From Streptosporangium violaceochromogenes (GTDB lineage Bacteria > Actinomycetota > Actinomycetes > Streptosporangiales > Streptosporangiaceae), in NCBI RefSeq assembly GCF_014654615.1, contig NZ_BNBB01000002.1:248001-312000 (forward strand): DNA of 64,000 nucleotides. The letters are read 5' to 3'. This document shows, piece after piece, positions 59,934 through 64,000 of the stretch (position 1 is its first letter; each line of letters begins with the position of its first letter). Under the pieces are notes generated by a model. It was not told the DNA's origin. It saw only the letters and a program-made list of their open reading frames with translations, and did not search any database. Both the position numbers and the translations under genes were made by a program.

Positions 59934-62417
59934 ATGGGGACGGACACGAAGAGCGATCGCACGCTCACAAAAAGCGACATACCATCCATACTGCGACATG
60001 ACCTGCCCGCCTCCCTGGTGGTCTTCCTGGTGGCGGTGTCCCTTTCGCTGGGCATCGCCGTCGCCTCGGGAGCACCTCTGGCGGCGGGGCTCATCGCGGG
60101 GGTGGTCGGCGGCGTGGTGGCGGGCCTGCTGGGTGGCTCGCCCGTCCAGGTGAGCGGTCCCGCCGCGGGACTCGCCCTGGTGGTCGCGCAACTGGTCGCC
60201 ACGTACGGCTGGCAGGCCACCTGCATGATCACTCTGATGGCGGGCGCCCTGCAGCTCCTGCTGGGAATGGTCCGGGTCTCCCGAGCGGCCCTGGCGGTCT
60301 CCCCCGCCGTGGTGCACGGCATGCTGGCCGGGGTCGGCGTGGTGATCGCCCTCGCCCAGCTCCACGTGGTCCTCGGGGGCAAACCTCAGCCCTCGGCGAT
60401 CGAGAACCTGATCGAGCTCCCCTGGCAGATCGCCCGCAACCACAGTCACGCGGTCTTCGCCGGCCTGCTCACCATCGCGGTCCTGATCGGCTGGACCCGC
60501 CTGCCCCGGCCGCTGCGGCTCGTCCCGGCGCCGCTGGCCGCGCTGCTCGTCACCTCGACCGCGGCCATGGTGCTGGGCTGGAAGGTCACCCGGGTCGACC
60601 TGCCGTCGAGCTTCGGCACGTGGATCGCCCCGGTCTGGCCCCAGGGTGACTGGCACGGGGTCGTCGCGGCGGTGCTGCTCGTGGCGCTGCTGGCCGGGGT
60701 GGAGTCGCTGCTGTGCGCGGTGGCCGTCGACAAGCTGCGCGGTGGGCGCTCCGACCTTGACAAGGAGCTCACCGCCCAGGGTGTGGCCAACATGGTGAGC
60801 GGCGCGCTGGGCGGGCTGCCGGTGGCCGGGGTCATCGTGCGCAGCACCACCAATCTCCGCGCCGGGGCCCGCAGCCGCTGGTCCACCATCCTGCACGGCG
60901 TCTGGATCCTCGTCTTCACCGCCTTCCTGGGGTGGACGATCGCACTGATCCCGATGGAGGCGCTGGCCGCCCTGCTGGTCTTCATCGGCGTCCAGATGGT
61001 CAACATGGGGCACGTGCGCAACCTGCGCGGGCACCGGGAGATCCCGGTCTACTTCGCGACCATGGCCGGCGTGGTGGTGCTGGGCCTGGCCGAGGGCATC
61101 CTGCTGGGCCTGGGCCTGGCCGCGCTGTCGGCGCTGCGGCGCCTCACCCGGGTGACCGTACGGGCCAGGCGCGAGCCCGACGGGCACTGGCACGTGTTGA
61201 TCGGCGGCTCGCTGACCTTCCTGGGCGTTCCCCGGATCGTCTCGGAGCTGCACGCCATCCCCGCCGGTGCGGCCGTGGCCCTGGATCTGAACATCGACTT
61301 CATGGACAACGCGGCCTTCGAGGCCATCCACGCCTGGCGGCAGGACCACGAGCGCGGCGGCGGCACCGTGGACATCGACGAGATCCACGACGAGTGGTAC
61401 ACCATGGCCGCCACCGGCGCCCGGGTGTTCCCCGCCAAGTCCCCGCCCCAGGCGCCGGACCGCTGGTGGCTTCCGTGGGCCCACCGCCGCCGGGCACGGC
61501 CCGCTCCCCCGGGCGCCTCCCCTCCCTCCCTCCAGGAGGCGGAGGGGCAGACCCCACAGCCGCCGCAGGGCCCGGAGCCGACACCGGAGACGGACTCCCG
61601 CACCGGCCTCACCACCCCTGTCGCACTCACAGCGCCCGGCCGGGACGGCCGGGACACCCAGGACGGCAGGGACGGAACGGACCCCGCCGCCGACGGCGCG
61701 TCCCGGCCTGCCGGACCCACCGTGCCGGCCCGGCGGGCGCCCGCCCGCGTCGGCCGCGCCTCTCACAGCCCGCGCGGGCCGGGAGAGGCGGCCGGCGCCG
61801 TGCCGGCCCTGCTCGCCGGAGCGCGGGAGTTCCATCACCGCACGGCTCCGCTGGTCCGCCCCTTCCTGCACGCGATGGCCCGCAAGCAGGACCCCTTCCA
61901 CCTCTTCATCACCTGCGCCGACTCCCGGATCGTGCCGAATCTGATCACCGCCAGCGGGCCCGGGGACCTGTTCACCGTACGGAACATCGGCAACCTCGTC
62001 CCCCGGCGCGAGGCGGCGTCGACCGACGACTCGGTGACGGCGGCGATCGAGTTCGCCACCGGCGCGCTCGACGTCCGGACCATCACGGTCTGCGGCCATT
62101 CCGGCTGCGGGGCCATGGCGGCGCTGCTCAACGGCGGTGAGAAGACGGCGGAACTGCCCGCGCTCGGCCGGTGGCTGCGCCACGGCAACCACAGCCTGGC
62201 GCGCTTCGTCGGATCCGAGAGCGACGGCAGCGACGACGGCCCGCTGGACCGCCTGTGCCGGGTCAACGTGATGCAGCAGCTGGAGAACCTCCGGACCCAC
62301 CCCCGGGTGGACGAGCTCGTCCGCGAGGGGCGCCTGGAGCTGGTGGGTCTCTACTTCGACATCGCCGCCGCACGCGTCCACGTCCTCCAGCAGCCCGTCG
62401 CGACCGGTCCGCTCTGA
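59934..62417 (+). CDS. SulP anion transporter - STAS - beta-carbonic anhydrase fusion protein
   Basis: 827-residue three-part protein. The SulP transporter (about 10-410) begins ILRHDLPASLVVFLVAVSLSLGIAVASGAPLAAGL in pieces, with SGPAAGLALVVAQLVATYG, LLAGVESLLCAVAVDKL and ALLVFIGVQMVNMGHVRNL. A STAS domain follows (about 415-515, ALDLNIDFMDNAAFEAIHAW). A Pro-rich linker (about 515-640) leads to a beta-class carbonic anhydrase (about 640-815): FITCADSRIVPNL (Cys about 660, Asp, Arg) and VCGHSGCGAMAAL (His and Cys about 720-723). The zinc ligands look complete. Such fusions are proposed to couple bicarbonate or sulfate flux to CO2 hydration; the transported ion is inferred. Confidence 0.93.
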   Translation: MGTDTKSDRTLTKSDIPSILRHDLPASLVVFLVAVSLSLGIAVASGAPLAAGLIAGVVGGVVAGLLGGSPVQVSGPAAGLALVVAQLVATYGWQATCMITLMAGALQLLLGMVRVSRAALAVSPAVVHGMLAGVGVVIALAQLHVVLGGKPQPSAIENLIELPWQIARNHSHAVFAGLLTIAVLIGWTRLPRPLRLVPAPLAALLVTSTAAMVLGWKVTRVDLPSSFGTWIAPVWPQGDWHGVVAAVLLVALLAGVESLLCAVAVDKLRGGRSDLDKELTAQGVANMVSGALGGLPVAGVIVRSTTNLRAGARSRWSTILHGVWILVFTAFLGWTIALIPMEALAALLVFIGVQMVNMGHVRNLRGHREIPVYFATMAGVVVLGLAEGILLGLGLAALSALRRLTRVTVRARREPDGHWHVLIGGSLTFLGVPRIVSELHAIPAGAAVALDLNIDFMDNAAFEAIHAWRQDHERGGGTVDIDEIHDEWYTMAATGARVFPAKSPPQAPDRWWLPWAHRRRARPAPPGASPPSLQEAEGQTPQPPQGPEPTPETDSRTGLTTPVALTAPGRDGRDTQDGRDGTDPAADGASRPAGPTVPARRAPARVGRASHSPRGPGEAAGAVPALLAGAREFHHRTAPLVRPFLHAMARKQDPFHLFITCADSRIVPNLITASGPGDLFTVRNIGNLVPRREAASTDDSVTAAIEFATGALDVRTITVCGHSGCGAMAALLNGGEKTAELPALGRWLRHGNHSLARFVGSESDGSDDGPLDRLCRVNVMQQLENLRTHPRVDELVREGRLELVGLYFDIAAARVHVLQQPVATGPL

Positions 62418-62485
62418 GCGGACCTTTTGCGCCGGAGGTGAACGCCCGTGGCTCCCGCCCGGAAGGAGGCGAACAATGGTGCGCC

Positions 62486-63481
62486 ATGAGAACTCTGATC
62501 ATCGGCGGCTCGGTCTTCCTGGGCCGGGCGGTCGTCGAGGAGGCGCTGCGGCGCGGACACGAGGTCACGACGTTCAACCGGGGCAGGAGCGGCGTCGACC
62601 TACCGGGCGTGGAGGCGGTCAGAGGCGACCGCGAGGCCCCCGAGGACCTGGAACGCCTCACCGGTGGCAGAACGTGGGACGCCGTCATCGACATCTGCGG
62701 ATATGTCCCCAAGGTGGTGGGCAGATCGGTGCGGGCGTTGAACGGCAGGGCGGCCACCTACGCGTTCGTCTCCAGCATCTCGGCCTGCTCCGCCTGGCCG
62801 GAGACACCGGGCGCCGACGAGAGCTCCCCCCGGTTCGCGTGCGCCCCGGACGCCGGGGCCGACGACGGCGACTACGGCACGCTCAAGGCGGGCTGCGAGC
62901 GTGCGGTGGAGCAGGGGTTCGACGGCAACGTCCTGATCATCGAGCCGGGTCTCATCCTCGGCCCGCACGAGAACGTGGGGCGCCTGCCCTGGTGGCTCAC
63001 CCGCGTGGCCAGGGGCGGGCGGGTCCTCGCCCCCGGCCGCCCGGAGACGGCGATGCAGGTCATCGACGCGCGTGACATCGCCGCCTTCACCCTGGACCGG
63101 GTGGAGGCGGGGGTGGGCGAGCGCTACTTCACCAGCGGGGTGCGGGGCAACGTCACCTACGGCGGGCTGCTGGATCTGTGCCGGGAGGTGACGGGCTCGG
63201 ACGCGGAGTTCGTGTGGGTGAAGGACCGTTTCCTGCTCGACCGGGAGGTCCGGTCCTGGACCGAACTGCCGCTGTGGGCCCCCGGCCGGCCCGAGTTCGC
63301 CGGCACCTGGCTGCCCTCGTCGGCGAAGGCCCACACCGCCGGATTGCACTGCCGTCCCGTCGCCGAGACCGTCGGCGACACCTGGGCCTGGCTCCGGGGC
63401 ATTCCGGAGGCGGAGCGTTCCTTCGGCGCCCACGGCATCGACCCGGACAAGGAGGCCAGGCTCCTGGCCGAGTACACCTAG
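62486..63481 (+). CDS. NAD-dependent epimerase/dehydratase-like protein
   Basis: 331-residue short-chain dehydrogenase of the extended type. MRTLIIGGSVFLGRAVVEEALRRGHEVTTFNRG is the Rossmann entry (GGSxFLG, in place of GGxGFIG, as in the CSP41/mycothiol-related group). The catalytic Tyr-x-x-x-Lys is in DYGTLKAGCE (Tyr about 131, Lys about 135). Ends with LHCRPVAETVGDTWAWLRG. Substrate unknown. The AGGAGG at 62464-62469 is ideally spaced for an out-of-frame ATG at 62476 but 16 bases from 62486; a GTG at 62438 is in frame upstream. Confidence 0.82.
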   Translation: MRTLIIGGSVFLGRAVVEEALRRGHEVTTFNRGRSGVDLPGVEAVRGDREAPEDLERLTGGRTWDAVIDICGYVPKVVGRSVRALNGRAATYAFVSSISACSAWPETPGADESSPRFACAPDAGADDGDYGTLKAGCERAVEQGFDGNVLIIEPGLILGPHENVGRLPWWLTRVARGGRVLAPGRPETAMQVIDARDIAAFTLDRVEAGVGERYFTSGVRGNVTYGGLLDLCREVTGSDAEFVWVKDRFLLDREVRSWTELPLWAPGRPEFAGTWLPSSAKAHTAGLHCRPVAETVGDTWAWLRGIPEAERSFGAHGIDPDKEARLLAEYT

Positions 63482-63487
63482 GCTCCC

Positions 63488-63534
63488 GGCCTGAGGCACC
63501 GGCCCGCCCTCCCGGCGGTCAGGTGCCTCAGGCC
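63488..63534. terminator. Bidirectional terminator overlapping the cydB 3' end
   Basis: GGCCTGAGGCACC (63488-63500) and GGTGCCTCAGGCC (63522-63534) form a perfect 13-bp stem with a GC-rich internal loop between two converging genes; the right arm covers the cydB stop codon. Confidence 0.75.
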
Positions 63535-64000
63535 GGCGGACCCGGCTCCGCGGGCTCCGCCGGGCGCTGGAAGGTGGCGTACAGCAACCACAGGGAGGGA
63601 AGCAGCAGCAGGGTGCCGACGGCCAGCGAGCCCAGGCTGGCGGCCAGCACGGCGTCCGTCGCCGCGGCCCGGCGCACGGTCACCCCCGGCAGCAGCTCGG
63701 GATACTGCCCGATGCCCCAGCCCCACAGCAGGCCGACGACGGCCACGGCGGCGGTCAGCCGTACCGCCAGATAGGCCCGGAACCACAGCAGCACCAGCGA
63801 CGCCAGGCCCGACAGCACGGAAAGGACCAGCAGCGGCAGCGCGCGCCCGGACGTCAGCTCGGCGAACAGGCGCGGGGCGTCGGCGCTCAGCACCACGAGC
63901 CCCGCGGCCGACAGCAGCCCGACGACGACCCCCGTGGCCAGGGCGCGGCGGCGGAACGCCTCGGCCAGGGCGGGCCGGTGGTCGCGCTGGGCGTCACGGG
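63528..64000 (-). CDS. cydB: Cytochrome bd ubiquinol oxidase subunit II, C-terminal part
   Basis: The last 156 codons of a gene running off the right edge. The sequence RDAQRDHRPALAEAFRRRALATG is the conserved cytoplasmic loop of CydB. Three or four helices follow (LPLLVLSVLSGLASLVLLWFRAYLAVRL in pieces), then VGLLWGWGIGQYPELLPGVTVRRAAA, the signature W/GQYP block, and LLLLPSLWLLYATFQRP at the end. CydB with CydA forms the bd-type oxidase that reduces O2 with quinol at low oxygen. The heme it needs comes from the pathway encoded here. Confidence 0.85.
   Translation of the reverse strand, partial: RDAQRDHRPALAEAFRRRALATGVVVGLLSAAGLVVLSADAPRLFAELTSGRALPLLVLSVLSGLASLVLLWFRAYLAVRLTAAVAVVGLLWGWGIGQYPELLPGVTVRRAAATDAVLAASLGSLAVGTLLLLPSLWLLYATFQRPAEPAEPGPPA

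Noticed and set aside
62476..63075. 199-codon frame starting at an ATG with ideal ribosome site
   Set aside because: It is a shifted frame of the epimerase gene, and the product is Arg/Gly-rich without a fold; only the start context is of interest.

Overview
The window is a GC-rich (about 70% or more) chromosomal segment of a filamentous actinobacterium. The gene families (SepH, DUF3000, DUF3159, DUF3710, DUF4193, DUF4235, a mycothiol-type maleylpyruvate isomerase fold, an F420-type LLM protein, a subtilisin-inhibitor-like protein) point to Actinomycetia. Overall style and protein similarity suggest Streptosporangiales (Streptosporangiaceae-like); this is an inference, since no rRNA gene is present. 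I see no tRNA or rRNA gene, CRISPR array, insertion sequence or prophage. It reads as ordinary core chromosome with accessory genes interspersed.

A backbone is recognisable. From memory, the order hemG/hemY - hemE - DUF3000 - RNase D - dxs - TrmA-like methyltransferase - APC (KimA-like) permease - two TrkA/RCK proteins (ceoB, ceoC) - DUF3159 - OB-fold protein - DUF3710 - dut - DUF4193 - suhB follows M. tuberculosis Rv2677c to Rv2701c. Into it are inserted local genes: fadA-fadB (5.3-8.6 kb), a protease inhibitor and a permease, two tandem secreted zinc peptidases (12.9-14.7 kb), aconitase with a complex promoter (15.8-18.8 kb), a PadR regulator with a histidine-rich arm (20.3 kb), a mismatch uracil glycosylase, a sugar porter, a release-factor-fold protein, a truncated LLM oxidoreductase and a GH18-like pseudoenzyme (21-26.6 kb).

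The right half (35-64 kb) carries an AI-2E family exporter, otsA, a sensor kinase/regulator pair, suhB, an S9 peptidase, coproporphyrin ferrochelatase, a lytic transglycosylase with an unusual extra-cytoplasmic domain, an MFS exporter, an aldonolactone oxidase, the division protein SepH, a pair of bacterial PH-domain membrane proteins, a DrrAB-type ABC exporter, a PEBP lipoprotein, a proline-rich membrane protein, a SulP-STAS-carbonic anhydrase fusion, an NAD-dependent epimerase and the end of cydB.

Functional threads: heme synthesis by the coproporphyrin route (hemE, hemG-type oxidase, [2Fe-2S] ferrochelatase) with a bd-oxidase subunit; beta-oxidation feeding acetyl-CoA to the TCA cycle (fadAB, aconitase); potassium homeostasis (KimA-like permease facing CeoB/CeoC); and envelope and division functions (SepH, transglycosylase, AI-2E, PH proteins).

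The points I would look at first are: a subtilisin-inhibitor homologue whose predicted P1 residue is Glu; the aconitase promoter with two 28-bp-spaced dyads and an iron-box-like element; a GH18 protein that lost its catalytic Glu; a transglycosylase apparently fused to a MacB/FtsX-like ectodomain; the SulP-carbonic anhydrase fusion behind an 11-bp-period direct repeat and a leaderless promoter; a perfect CRP-type site upstream of sepH; and two small genes, a 24-codon Cys-rich one and a 54-codon one.
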